From Colias croceus (lineage: Eukaryota; Arthropoda; Insecta; Lepidoptera; Pieridae), in assembly GCF_905220415.1 (NCBI RefSeq), contig NC_059566.1:3100001-3164000 (forward strand): a stretch of DNA of 64,000 nt. The letters run 5' to 3'. How positions within the stretch are numbered: the first letter of the stretch is position 1; each line of letters begins with the position of its first letter. A program made the translations under genes and the position numbers. The notes beneath the pieces were generated by a model. It was not told where the DNA came from and did no database searches. It saw nothing but the letters and a program-made list of their open reading frames with translations. Shown here piece by piece: positions 1 to 12,800 of this stretch.

Positions 1-120
1 TAGAATTCTGATTGGTTTTGTTTTTGGTCGATTTTTGTATAAATACGGATATTGTGTGCAAAATAAAATCATTACGATCAGTATCGTCTTTGAGTTCACA
101 ACCCCTCTACAGTATTAAAT
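1..120 (+). repeat. possible LTR-like fragment at window edge
   Basis: A TATA-like box (38-45) lies about 20 bases upstream of an AATAAA (62-67), followed by a C-rich end. That compact spacing is seen in retrotransposon LTRs. No partner LTR, primer-binding site or coding region is visible, so this is weak. Confidence 0.12.
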
Positions 121-464
121 AGATTATGTATAATAAAGAGAAAAAATATTTATATGTACTTAAATATAATATTTAAACTAATTACCTGAATTGAATTGAA
201 CGCGAATCACACTATATAATATTAACACTCAACAGTGTGTCAGGACCAGGATTAGGGATAATAAATTTATTCATAGACCTATATTTTATAATACGTTGTA
301 ATGCACTATATTATACAGCAAGTACATTTAGTTAAAACGCTTACGTCTTATTTTAGTTATAAACTTATGTAATAAATACTTGAACCGATACACAATCGAC
401 TGCAGTGTGATGTTGTTGTTTTTTTTTTATTTATCAATAAAAAATACATTTAACATAATTGAAC

Positions 465-536
465 ATGCCAAAAACCACAAAGATTTGTCCGGCATGCAAA
501 GCGATCCATCCACGACAAATTAAAATGCAATTTTAA
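465..536 (+). other. 23-codon ORF with a CPAC motif, coding status unknown
   Basis: A short open frame starts with ATG and carries a single C-x2-C pair (CPAC) in a Lys-rich context. It could be an exon fragment of a zinc-ribbon-like protein or chance. No second cysteine pair and no clear splice site support it. Confidence 0.1.
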
Positions 537-3102
537 TTTAGATTTAACATTATTATTATTTATGTTTTTTTTTAAAGTTCAAATCAAGATTATTTAATAA
601 TATGTTACTATAGCGCGTTTCATTAAAGAAACTAATCTTCAATTCCTTTTCAATTCTTCAATGGCGGCCAAAGCTGACACTGACATATGGTAGAGTCAGC
701 AAAAAAGAAAATAAAAATAACGTAAATGGATAATTATTTTATTAATTATTTCAAATTGTTTGTTGACAAACTTTTTTGTTATGGTATTCCATAATACTTG
801 TAATGAGCCCATAAAACTGAACAAGTTTTCCCAAAGAACATATTATTTTGTCAAACTCCAATAAAACATAATTTACTATCGCAAATACATAATTGTCAAT
901 GTAAATTTATGGTAAAAACCATTATAGGAAAAAACAAATACATTTTAGTGAAATTACTTTTTCCCTATTTTTTTTGCACGCCGTACGACCGTGTGTACTG
1001 TGTAAGCGAGAGGGAATGATAAGCGCCGCCATTTGTAAGCGTCTTATTCACGGTCCGTTTGGACCACAGAACAGTAAGAACATAATAGAAGTGCTATAAT
1101 GTCATAATTAGTATGAAAACCAGTGTCGCCAAACCCACACATTTAAACCGATAGTTATACAGTACACTACAAGTAAACTATGCCTTTGATTGGACAGCTT
1201 AATTTGAGTAAAAACTGACTTAGGTTATAAATTCAGCATTTCAATTTGTACCCTAACGAACCAAGTTACGGTTTATTTTAGTATAACATCCCTAGGTATA
1301 TTAGCTGTTTTGTTTCTCTTTGCTCAGAAATTCCAAATTCGAAAACATTCAGCTATTCCACAACAGAGGGCGTTGGTTTTCAATACATATAACTTTGAAC
1401 CTCAACACATAAAGATAAGGTTGAAATTTGTGTCACTCTAAATTAATGACATTAACTTGACATTAACCTGATGCTATGCTCTAAGGGATGTCAGCCTTGT
1501 TATCGATATTTCACAAATAAATATATTTTTGTGCATTTTTTTTATTTCTCTTATATGAGTATAGGATAATGTGTCACATTTTGGAGTATGTTTATTACTA
1601 CTAAGTACGTCTTTTCATATTATTATATTTAAATAAAAAACGGAATAGAATAGTATAAATCTATATTTACAAAACAAACAGAAAATATGCATTATTTTAA
1701 ATCTTGGAACTGCCGTAGGTTTGATGTATCGGTGGCCTTTGTTAGACTGCTCATTGCTGTTCGGCATCCAGTTAACTCGTCACGTTGCATTTATTATCCA
1801 TTTCTCTTTTAAATTAGGCTCTTTCGAAAATCTATAAATAGATAGGACAAATGAAAGCTAAGGAAAAATAGAATAAAATTTAATATTTATAATGTTTGTC
1901 TTTTCTAAAGTATCGATACTGTCGATATGCGCCACATGCATCACTAATCCGACATTCGTTTGTTTATTGCAATAATATTCCAGAAAGTCTTGTTTGCTGT
2001 TCAATCTATATTAGTACTTATTTCTTATGAATTAAGGTTCATTCTGACTTAATATTTTTATAAATTTTTGACAAATTACGATAAGCGAAGTTGTTACATA
2101 AAATATATTTAAAATAAATTAAAATAAGACTTACCGATGGTATGAAATGCCTCGATTGCTGATATTATTTCGTCTGCTATCATTTTTCCACTCTAATACC
2201 GAACAACACGCTCTAAATAATGAATAAATATGGAAATAAGGTTTGACAGTTGACAACCGACTCGAATATTTTTCTGCGCACAACTGAGAGCGAGTTAGGT
2301 GATCTTACCTTACTAGTGACACGTGGGCCACGCCCACATCGCACTTCTATTATGTTCTTACTGTTCTGTGGTTTGGACGTACGTCCCGCCAAGGTCATAC
2401 ACGATGCACGACGCAAAACGACCGTGAATAGTGTTGACGTACGTCAATAATTATTATTATTACGTTGCTGGATGTGCACGACCAACTTTTCGTCCAGCGA
2501 GCACCCCCACCACCGCGAACGTCGTGCAAGCGCATCGTGCACCGTGCATGCTTGATCGTGAATAGGCTTGCTGTACAGCAGAACAGTGTTACCAACTCGA
2601 ATTTTTATAAATCCTTCCGTACCACAGATATATAAACATTACTTGAACATGACATACTTATATTTGGATGTCTGTGTTCCGTACGACTCTTAGTACTCTA
2701 GTTGGTACTTGGTAGTTTCCAACCAAACTCAATTTGAAAAGTAGGTACATCTTTTTTCAACTTGTTGACAAGATTTAGAAGGAATCTGCACGGTCGTATA
2801 ATATCTATAACCGATTATTTTATATTATTATTATGAGCCATGGCTGTCCCACTGCTGAGCAAAGGCCTCTCTTCCCTCAATCCATTTCTCCCTAGATTAT
2901 TTTAGTAAGAATAAATAATTTTTTTGACTATTTTTGAATATGCAATAATTAAAAACCAAATTGTTAATATGTTGTATTTAGTAAAACAAAATTAAATCAA
3001 AGACTGGACAGCGTAATTGGACTGGTGAATTATTTTATGATCTATTTATTTAAATATTTTTGGCATGTCAACTAAATAGTTAACCATAAATATTTTACAA
3101 TT

Positions 3103-3534
3103 TTAATCTTTATATGAGCATAGTTTGATTAAATAATTTAAAATGCGCATCAGTAGGTACACGTACAGGTTGTTCGGAGCTGTCGCTGGTAAATCGTTTC
3201 GTATTAAAAGTCCCTGGAGAGTGTCAGTAGATAAATTATTGCGACTAGAAGTTTTTAATAGATTAACAGCAGAAAAGAGTCTCTCAACATTAGCACTACT
3301 GTGTGGAAGCACAAGTAGTTGTCTTACAAATTCACTTAGCAGAGGAAACATTTGAGAGTTATCTTCTTTTTTAATATTACAAATATGATCCTCCTCCCTG
3401 TTAAAAAAATCCTCAACCCTGTTATCCTCTCTATTTTTTCGATAAATTAAAAAGTTGGTAGATTTTTCATCCAAGATTTGTAAAAAAGTTTGAAAGTAGA
3501 TAGATCTACCTAAAAGTTGGTAGAGTGGTAACAT
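3103..3534 (-). pseudogene. hAT-family transposase C-terminal relic
   Basis: The open frame of 143 codons contains the hAT dimerisation signature: residues reading LPHSSANVERLFSAV followed by a spaced R-x2-L and LQGLLIRND. This is the C-terminal region shared by hAT transposases and domesticated ZBED/SCAND3-type proteins. The catalytic core and BED finger are absent upstream (higher coordinates), where only AT-rich repeat is found. It is therefore read as a truncated relic and not a host gene. The last 30 or so residues past the signature are probably read-through. Confidence 0.75.
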
Positions 3535-3559
3535 TGCAGCAGAATCTGTTGATATTTTT

Positions 3560-3660
3560 ATAAAATATCGTATTTTCGATATATCGATATTTTAAAATAT
3601 ATCAATATCGGAATTCGATACATCGAAAAAAATATCGATATTTCGATATATCGGCTTTAT
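3560..3660. repeat. TATCGATA-rich self-complementary repeat
   Basis: Interleaved copies of ATCGATAT and TTCGATAT form a self-complementary AT-rich stretch. A shorter copy lies at 4028-4066. The pair brackets the sequence upstream of the hAT relic. Confidence 0.6.
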
Positions 3661-4319
3661 TTAAAAAAAATCGTAAGTCAGCTCAAAAATGATTACACAA
3701 TAATTTATAGTCTAGTAGATTAATTATTAAATAAATTAAATAATGAATGTATATAATATGTAGTTAGTAGGTTATAGTTCTTGGTAATTACTTTTTAAAT
3801 TTAAATAAGACAATTATGTAGGTATACCAATATTTTTCTTAGAGTTTTTAAAAATACTCTTTGTTTTATATGTTCAGCTGTTTAGATTGATTGAAGAAGC
3901 AACTCGTTCAAATGATAAAAAATTGTCAAGCAACTGATAACTTTAAAATCGTTAGGTCGATTGTTAACGATGATTTTGTAGATTATATAATTTACTGAAA
4001 AAAAAAAAAATATTAAAAAAAAATATTGACCGATATCGATATTTCAATATCGAACTATCGATACACACAGCAGCCTTGAGCTGACGTACAGCGGGGATGG
4101 ACCGTGAATATGCGTCGTGCATCGTGTATGACCTTGGCGGGACGTACGTCCAAACGGACCGTGAATAAGACGCTTTAAGATTCGTTTCTTTAATGAAATG
4201 CGTACTTGTTGATTCAAATTTTTGAACGTATTACTATCTGTCAATTCATTTATACTGTCACTGTCATAAATTATCAAGCCATTCGCGTTTGCAAGGCGGG
4301 GACGTTTATTTAACCCTTT

Positions 4320-4581
4320 TTACGCTGAATAAAGTTGCTTTGTATTTCGCATTTCCACTGCTTGAAAAAAACGAGTGTCGGACTTAATAAGTGTTGTTCT
4401 AATATGTGATTATCGTCAAAAATCCATCACCGAACCAGGTAAAGAAGGTCGAATGTTGTTGACATAGCTAAAATTAAAATTCCATGCATGTGTGACGTCG
4501 GTGTGCCTTAGTGTGTGTGCACGTCGAATTTCCAAGAATTGTGGCTGGCATGAAATTTATTACGACTAACGTTCAATACAG
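4320..4581 (+). other. STAT: candidate non-coding first exon(s) of STAT
   Basis: Two consensus 5' splice sites occur here: CAG|GTAAAG at 4438/4439 and CAG|GTAAAT at 4581/4582. No long ORF precedes them. They could end a non-coding first exon that splices to 6388 or 6798. There is no direct evidence of transcription, so this is only a pointer for RNA data. Confidence 0.25.
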
Positions 4582-5202
4582 GTAAATTTACGGGGTGTTC
4601 ACCCTGCTAGCTAGTAGCTATTCTCTAGCTATACTGGGATAGCTCTTAAACGCGAAACCAATTTTTATGTGCTTGGCGGTAATACGGTATGTATTTATAA
4701 ATTAATATTGTTTTTGCATGTAATAAGTTTTTAGTCACGATTCGTACTATTTTATAGGTTTTCTGTAGAGTACCTAGACTCTAGAGTACCCATAGCGTTT
4801 TTTTTAGTTGTCAATAGATTATTGATTCTATAATGCTTTTAGTACAGTTATTCAATTATCTTTAGCTTAGATTTGCAATTCATGAGTTGAACAATGGATT
4901 TTCCAAGAATTCAGTGTTCCATAGCACTTGACTATGTGAATAAAGTTACAACAATACACATGTTTCTCTATATTAAATTATGATGTTCTTAGATTTATGT
5001 TCTTACATCACATATTAACAGATCTCATTCAGATTTTAAAATTATTACTGTACATTTTGAGTGATAAAAACCTATCTATTGTCTAAGAGACAGATTGCCA
5101 TTGCACAGAAAAACAGAAAAAGTTCAAACTAGACATACTAATGTATGTCTAGTCTTACATCTTACTGAAGGCCTGGTTGTTCTCTCGTCTATTATTAATC
5201 CT

Positions 5203-5395
5203 CTTGCTGCGCTCCGCGGTTTCACGCGCGTGGCTCCGCTCCTGTTGGTCTTAGCATGATGATAGCCTTCCTTATTGAATGGGCTATCTAACACCAAAAT
5301 AATTTTTCAAATCGGACCAGTAGTTCCTGAGATTAGCGTGTACAACTACAAACAAAAAACAAACGCTTCAGCTTTATTATACCAGTATAGATACC
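5203..5395 (-). repeat. family A short interspersed repeat, copy 1
   Basis: Family A is about 190 bp. Read in its plus sense it starts near TAATATTATAAAGCTGAAGA, contains GTTTG repeats and ACTACTGGTCCGATTTGAAA, and ends in a GC-rich segment with GCTAGT. This copy is inverted. Eleven copies lie in the window. It has no coding capacity and no clear tRNA head, and resembles short non-autonomous elements abundant in Lepidoptera. Confidence 0.8.
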
Positions 5396-5575
5396 AAATA
5401 GATTTTAAGAAACTTATGAACACTAATCTCTATTATTATAGAACAGATTTTGATGCGTTTTTTTTATAGATAGAGTGAATCTCGTTTAAGTATGTAATTT
5501 ACTAGCTGCATCCTGCATTTATAGTTTTAGGAATTTCAGTATAAAAATAGCCTAAGATCATACATAACTTTTATC

Positions 5576-5706
5576 TCAGACTTTGAGCGCGGCGACCGAA
5601 TGTAAAAATTCCGTAATGAAACAACCTAATACCCTCCACTCCAACCGGCACAGCGATGCGATGCTATGCAATAGCGCAACCGCGGCAGTCCTCGAGTGAC
5701 ACACAT
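5576..5706 (-). repeat. family K GC-rich repeat, copy 1
   Basis: This shares the GAGCGCGG.GACCGAAT core and the TGCTATGCAATAGC palindrome with copies at 25856-26018 and 32353-32462. It is GC-rich against AT-rich surroundings, which argues for an inserted element. Confidence 0.65.
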
Positions 5707-5877
5707 ATTTTTTTTCTTGCTTTAAAAAAATAAAATTGCTTCCAAACACCTTGAACTATATTTCTTGTAATGCTTATCAATCTTTATCTGTACATATCTA
5801 CTACTTCAGTTCAAAATTTGACACAAAAAATCTTTTAGTATTGTTTTAAACCTAGTTTTAAAATCATTAATTAATAA

Positions 5878-6010
5878 TATATATATAAAGCTGAAGAGTT
5901 TGTTTGTTTGAATGCTCTAATCTCAGGAAGCAAGAGTTTGATTTGAAAAATGATTTCACTGCAGCCATTTATCAAGGAAGACGATAGGCTTCATATATTT
6001 TGAAATATAT
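5878..6010 (+). repeat. family A repeat, diverged copy 2
   Basis: The ATATAAAGCTGAAGAGTTTG start is clear. The middle is diverged and the GC-rich end is missing. Confidence 0.6.
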
Positions 6011-6024
6011 TCTTATTTTATTAC

Positions 6025-6242
6025 TAGCTGAGCCCCGCGGTTTCACCCGCGTGGCTCAGCTCCTGTTGGTCTTAGCGTGATGAAAATAGCCTATAGCCTT
6101 CCTCGATAAATTAACTATCTAACACCGAAATAATTTTTCAAATCGGACCAGTAGTTCCCGAGATTAGCGCGTTCAAACAAACAAACAAACAAACAAATAA
6201 ACAAACAAACAAACTCTTCAGCTTTATAATATTAGTATAGAT
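6025..6242 (-). repeat. family A repeat, copy 3
   Basis: A full-length inverted copy starting at CTAGCTGAGC. It carries an expanded CAAA array at 6176-6217 and ends TTAGTATAGAT. Confidence 0.8.
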
Positions 6243-6387
6243 GTATCCACCGAACACCAAAAGAACACTGAAATTTTTCAAATTGCACCAAACAAACATT
6301 CCCTTTAGCTTAAGCCGCGGAGCACTGCTAGTAATTAATATATTAAGTTGTGTTATTCTATGTCTTATTCTTTTATTCTTCTTACAG

Positions 6388-6424
6388 ATAAAAATATTTG
6401 CAACATTGACGAGAAGTTAAAAAC
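6388..6424 (+). other. STAT: candidate 37-nt 5' UTR exon of STAT
   Basis: The segment is preceded by a pyrimidine-rich tract ending CTTACAG and followed by GTAAGG. It has no coding capacity and lies 373 bases before the acceptor of the first coding exon. The paired splice signals support a short internal 5' UTR exon. Confidence 0.45.
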
Positions 6425-6805
6425 GTAAGGATATTTTTTCAGTTTTTTTTTAGTTTATTCATTTAAATTTACGTGGAACACAAAAATGTGTAACAATTAC
6501 CTATTATTAATTAGTAAATATTCGTTAGAACAATAAAAATTCCAGTCCATAATAAGTTAAGAGATTAAAAAATTTTTCATTGCTTGAATTAATTTGGTTT
6601 TTCATCTCAAAAAATGAAGACTATAATTTTTATTTTTAACCGAGTTCAAGAAAAGAGGAGAAATTTTTTTTGTATATTTTTCTTTATACTTTATCCATAT
6701 ATTATTTTTGATGTCAGATATTTTCTTAATCTCAAGAAGCAAACAGCCTTAATTCTTTTTTTTATATGGCAACTAATTCAAACTTTTTTTCTTACAGCTT
6801 CAACA

Positions 6806-6856
6806 ATGTCTCTTTGGGCCAGGGCACAGCAGTTACCACCCGAAAGCCTGCAGAAG
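6806..6856 (+). CDS. STAT: STAT coding exon 1
   Basis: Encodes residues 1-17, MSLWARAQQLPPESLQK, the canonical STAT N-terminus. The exon itself begins at 6798 after CTTACAG, so only eight bases of 5' UTR precede the ATG here. The donor is AAG|GTAGGT and the phase is 0. Confidence 0.93.
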
Positions 6857-9800
6857 GTAGGTTTAAAGATTTGTAAATATAATATCTTCCTATATATAAA
6901 ACTAGTGGTCCGCCCCGTCTTCGCCCGTTGTACATATTCACGTTTTCTCTACATAAGAACCATCCTCGTACTTCAAGGAATATAATAAAAAAATAATTAA
7001 AGAAATCGGTTCAGCTGTTCTAAAGTTATGCGCTTACCAACACAAATAAAGAAATAAATGATTTCTTATTCTTATTCTTAATGAAATTGGTTCAGTCATT
7101 CTCGAGCTATGCTCTTACCAACACATTTTGCGGTTCATTTTTTTATTATACTAGCGGTCCGCCCCGGCTTCGCCCGTGGTACATATTCACGTTTTCTCTA
7201 CATAAGAACCATCCTCGTACTTCAAGGAATATAATAAAAAAATAATTAAAGAAATCGGTTCAGCTGTTCTAAAGTTATGCGCTTACCAACACATTTTGCG
7301 GTACATTTTTTTATTATATAGATAGTCCCAGCAAATATTTTGCCGTTGCTAAGCGTGCAGCTCGAGAACGGCTCGACTAATTAAGTTAGGGCACAAGGAA
7401 GGTTCTTATGGAGGTAAATCACGAAAAAAGGGGCAATAGGGCAGAACAATGACTGCTGAAAATACATACATATATAAATTTATATATATATATTTGAGAT
7501 TGTTATCATTATTTTTGAGTTTATCTAGGTATCTTTTTAATCTGTGATGTTCTTTATTATCTATTAGCTTTTCGCCCGCGGCTTCGCCCGCTTTGTCTAA
7601 AACCTAATAAATTATATACTAAAACCTTCTTCTTGAATCGCTCTATCTATTAAAAAAAACCGCATATAAATCCGTTGCGTAGTTTTAAAGATTTAAGCAT
7701 ACAATGGGACATAGGGACATAGGGACAGAGAAAGCGACTTTGTTTTATACTATGTAGTGATTTCTTTTTCTTTTTAAAGGTGCGAGCAATTTACGGGGAC
7801 CATTTCCCGATTGAAGTGCGTCATTGCCTGGCAACATGGATCGAGAGCCGTATTTGGTATGTTTTATTCTGTAAAATTATATAAATATTTAATTTAGTCA
7901 AAGTTATATGGGATTTCTAGGATAAAACTAATCCTATGTAATTTCTGAGGTTGCAAACTATTTGTACAAAAAAAGTAACTTACAATTTTTGTCTGTCTGG
8001 ATGCTCCTAATCTCTGGAATGGCTCTACCGATTTTGACGGACTTTCACTGACAAATAGCCGATTTAATAAGGAGTAACTTAGGCTACTTTTTATTCTTAA
8101 GGCTCTATTACAGCTGACTAGTATAAGGGTGCTTTTCCACAATTAATGTGTGAAGATAAGTCGCGAAGAATGTGTTTGTAAATAAATACTACGTATGTAC
8201 GCTTCAAACGCTCAACGCTTTAAACTTCAAACTAAATGATCCCACATTATTGGTGGAAAACCCCCCATATTGTTTTCATGATTTCCAATAAATGTTTCAT
8301 GTTAAAACGTTTATATTTTCTTTCTTTCTTTCAATTAGTTTTAAACTCTAAATTAAATAATATTAATTAGGGCTGATTTTTCAATCCTTGGTTAAAATTT
8401 ATCCGTCCAATAAAGTAACACGAACATTTTAAAATGTCACCTGTAAACTGTCAAATACGGACAATTAGAATACATTTTTGAAATGGTAGTTTAATACGTT
8501 ATTTGATGAGTAAGTTTTAACCAATGATTGAAAAATCAGCCCTTAATAACTCAGGCCCCGGAACCACAGACACAATAGAAAATCTATTGTGTCTGGGACC
8601 GATCGGACCGCTTGGGGCTCAATGGGTTAATAATATTAATACTACTTCCTTTTGTATACTATTGTTTGATCATATTTTGCATAATAAAGAATCTATACTA
8701 ATATTATAAAGCTGAAGAGTTTGTTTGTTTGTTTGTTTGAACGCGCTAATCTCGGAAACTACTGGTACGATTTGAAAAATTCTTTCGGTGTTAGATAGAC
8801 CATATATCGAGGAAGGCTATAGGCTATACGTATATCATCACGCCAAGACCAACGTAGTTATAAATAAATAAATAAATATAAATAATACAGGACGCAAGAA
8901 CCTGAAGAACAGCAGAGGTTCTTCGTGGAGGAGCTAGTACAAGAACTACACACGCACACAGAGCTGATGCTGTCGCCAGAAATGTTCGTCACCAAGATGA
9001 AGTTGATAGAAGCGGCCAAGATATTTAGGATGCAGTATGGGTGAGTGAAATCATCAATTTGGAATTAAAAATAATAATTTAATGAATTATTTACCAAAAT
9101 AAAATTTAATCTATACTTAATAATATTATAAAGCTGAAGAGTTTGTTTGAACGCCAGGAACTACTGGTCCGATTTGAATAAATTTTGTTTCGGTGTTAGA
9201 TAGCCTATTTATCGAGGAAGCCTTCTCTATAGAGTATAGGCTATATTATATCATCATGCTAAGACCAACAGGAGACCAACCGTCATGTCATGGAGGAAGG
9301 TGACGATTGTGGAATCTTTGAATCTTTCCGAAAAAGTTTCACTTCTGCACGATCTTTTTTTCATATAATAATATTTTGTCGCGAAAACTTATGTAGCGAA
9401 TGTTAGTGCTTATTGTCTCGAGTCCGACTCGCACTTGACCGATTTTTTGTGTTTTTTTGTTTATTTCTATTTTTTTTTCACAGGCACGCGCCTCACGAAC
9501 TGTACACTTACATGCGGCGTTGTCTCGCTATGGAAATGGAGGTGATACAGAACGCTATGGGCCCGTATGTAGCCCAGCCGCAGACTGAACGGAAGTATAG
9601 TGAGGTTAGTTTGGGGCAAGGGGCACTTTTAGGGGCAAGGGGCACTTTTAGGGGCAAAGGGCACTTTCAGGGGCAAATGGGGCAAAGGGAACTTTCAGGA
9701 GCAAAGGGCACTTTCAGGGGCAAAGGGCACTTCAGGGGCAAGAGGCACTTTCAGGGGCAAAGGACACTTTCGGGGGCAAATGGGCATAGGGCACTTTCGG

Positions 9801-12800
9801 TGGCAAGTGGGGCAAATGGCACTTTCAGGGGCACTTTTGATGGCAAATGGGCCACAGGGCACTTTTAGGGGCAAGTGAAGCAAAGGGCACTTTTAGGGGC
9901 AAATAGGACACCGAACAAGAAAAAGGGGCACTTTTAGGGGCAAGGGGCACTTTTAGGGGCAAGGGGCACTTTTAGGGGCAAAGGGCACTTTCCGGGGCAA
10001 AAGGCACTTTCGGGGGCAAATGGGCAAAGGGCACTTTCGGGGGCAAATGGGCATAGGGCACTTTCAGGGGCAAATGGGCAAAGGGCACTTTCAGGGGCAA
10101 ATGGCACTTTTGATGGCAAATGGGCCACAGGGCACTTTTAGGGGCAAATGGGGCAAAGGGCACCTTAAGGGGCAAATGGGCCACAGGACACTTTTAGGGG
10201 CAAGTGAAGCAAAGGGCACTTTTAGGGGCAAATGGGGCAAAGGCCACCTTAAGGGGCAAATGGGCCACAGGACACTTTTAGGGGCAAGTGAAGCAAAGGG
10301 CACTTTTAGGGGCAAATGGGACACCGAACGAGAAAATTTGCAATTTGGGCTAATATAGTAAGAAGATGCTTTTTGGGACAAATGGGACACATAGTAATGA
10401 AGCAGACTGTTTGGAGCAATTGGTACGGGGCAAATTGAATAGAATGTAGTACAGAATGCTATGGATGTCATACAAAATGCTAAAAATAGTTTTTTTTTTT
10501 TACTTTAAAGCTTAAACTAACATTACAGTACTCCAAAATTAATAATGCACATGCAAATCTTCGCTAATTTTCGTATTTCCAAAATGTATTTCATTTTACT
10601 AAACAAATTTTACTAAATTATGCATGAAGAAAATGCATTTAACCACTCTATATACATATCGTCTTCGGACGCTCCGGGAATATGACAGTTGTCGAACTGT
10701 GACTAAGATTTCTATGCGCATTATCACTATTGGAGTACTGTATGTAAATATGTATAATAAAATAGTAAGTAGTGTTGTGTCAATCTACAGCAAAAAGAAT
10801 CTTACAGTTAGTGATTGCATATTTTGTGGAAATACATCGGTCTATAATATAATATTTTATCTAATAAAGCTGAAAAGTTTGTTTGTTTGAACGCGCTAAT
10901 CTCGGGAACTACTGGTCCGATTTGAAAAATTTTTTCGGTGTTAGATAGCCCATTTATCGAGGAAGGCTATATAACATCACGCTAAGACCAACAGGAGCGG
11001 AGCAATGCGGGTACAACCGCGGGGCTCAGCTAGTAGAAATATAAAATTAATCATTAAAATAACTAATTTAAATTTAATGTTATTTCAGCTTATAACAGGT
11101 CTGCAAAACGTTCGTCAAAAAGTGAACATGGCGAGCGAAGAGATACGCAGCTTGCAAGCGAACATTGAATCTTTTTCGCTGCAATACCACGAGTGTTTGA
11201 AGAATAAAGGTATTTGTATAAATCTATACTAGTATTTAAAGTTGAATAGTTTGTTCGTTTGAACGCGCTAATCTCAGGAACTACTGGTCCGATTTGAAAA
11301 ATTCTTTCGGTGTTAGATAGCCCATTTATCGAGGAATGCTATAGGCTATATATCATCGCGCTAAGACCAACAGGAGCGCAGCAATGCGGGTAAAACCGTA
11401 CAGCACAGCTAGTAATAAATATTATCACCGTTATTTTTGATTATTATAATTTTTGTTCTCAAAAAGGATAGTATTTTCTTGTTTCATGTTTGATTTTACA
11501 CGAGGATTGAAAAGATAAAGACTTTAACGGATTTTAAAGGGGATTTATTCATGATATTATTAAGGTTTATTTAATTTTTTTATTATAAATATTAATTTTC
11601 CATATTTCAGGACACATAAATTACTTGCAACAGTCCGGACCGATGACGAACGAACGTCGCGAATTGGAAGCGTGTCTCAGAGTTCAAATTGAGGAAATGG
11701 AGAGGAAATTGAACGCTTTGGTAAGCAAAAATAATAAATAAAATAAAAAAAGGCGTGTGTGTTGAGCACACGTGTCAGAAGTGAAACTTCTTTGGCAAGA
11801 TTCTAAGATATCAAAAGTATCGTCTTACTCCGTGACGTGACGGTAATGGCAAGATGTAACCTTGAAATTACTCTCAACGCGCCTAAATAAGTTTCACTTC
11901 AATAATTTAGTTTAAAGAATTATGGGTGGATAATTTATGGTTATCTTTTTTTTTTAATATTTGAGAATGTTTTCGTTCATATAGATTTTTCGTGTTAATT
12001 GTAATAGATATACTTTTGATATCTATACTAATATTATAAAGAGGAAAGGTTTGTAATTATGTATGTGTGTATGGTTTTCACGCATAAACTACTGGACCGA
12101 TTTCAAAAATTCTTTCACCATTAGAAGGTTGCATCTTCACTGAGCAACATAGGTTCCAGGAAATCCCACGGGAACGGGAACTATGCGGGTTTTTCTTTGA
12201 AAACGCGGGTGAAACCGCAGGCGGAAAGCTAGTTTTAAATAAATTGGGTGAAATTTAAAGTAATACTAAATTTAAAATAATAACTTTAACTTGATGAAAT
12301 AATGTAATGGTTTAAAAGACAATATTATCATCAAACTCAAACATTTATTTATTCAATTAGACTTCTTCGTGAAGCACTTTTGAAACGTCATTACATATTA
12401 ACATTTACCATCGAATTCTAAATGACCAAGTTATTATGTAAAAATAAAAACTCCTTTTAGATATACTTTAAAACCTATCTGTCTTAACACAAAAAACTTT
12501 AGACAGGGTTTAACTTTAAGCGCGGGTTCTCTTTAATCTGGTTTTGTCGTACTTCACATAGACAACTACACTCAGCGGCACGGAATCTTGGCCACTTACA
12601 AATTTGCCGATAAAAAAAGTTTGAATTGTTTTTCACGATTTTTTTGAATGCAGATATGTTAACATATTATTTGTTTAATTTTATGGTAAGAAATCATTGA
12701 GTTTGAGAATAATCTTTTACCACTTTTTAAGAGTTACTCGTAATTTGTGATTTGTGCGGTTAAGCCGAAGTTACGAATTGTTCGTTTTAAACTTTTTTTG

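Larger units (their letters stand above)
615..4202. repeat. scrambled inverted fragments of one repetitive element
   Basis: Four blocks recur in inverted orientation. 615-639 matches 4177-4202. 1039-1064 matches 4148-4173 exactly over 26 bp. 1061-1094 matches 2341-2374 (32 of 34). 2374-2412 matches 4112-4151. Several blocks meet at the motif GGACCGTGAATA or its complement. The arrangement suggests a MITE-like element that was copied and rearranged, perhaps helped by the hAT relic in the middle. The rest of the interval is AT-rich with no gene seen. Confidence 0.6.

Noticed and set aside
3103..3534. Domesticated ZBED/SCAND3-like host gene
   Set aside because: Only the C-terminal dimerisation region is present, with no upstream exons, and it is embedded in repeats.
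6614..6985. 123-codon ORF overlapping STAT exon 1
   Set aside because: Low-complexity Phe/Ile-rich reading of an AT-rich intron in a different context. Only the exon 1 segment within it is real.
9605..10345. Open frames on both strands, or a CRISPR-like array
   Set aside because: The frames come from a stop-free minisatellite with 18-20-bp units and no unique spacers.
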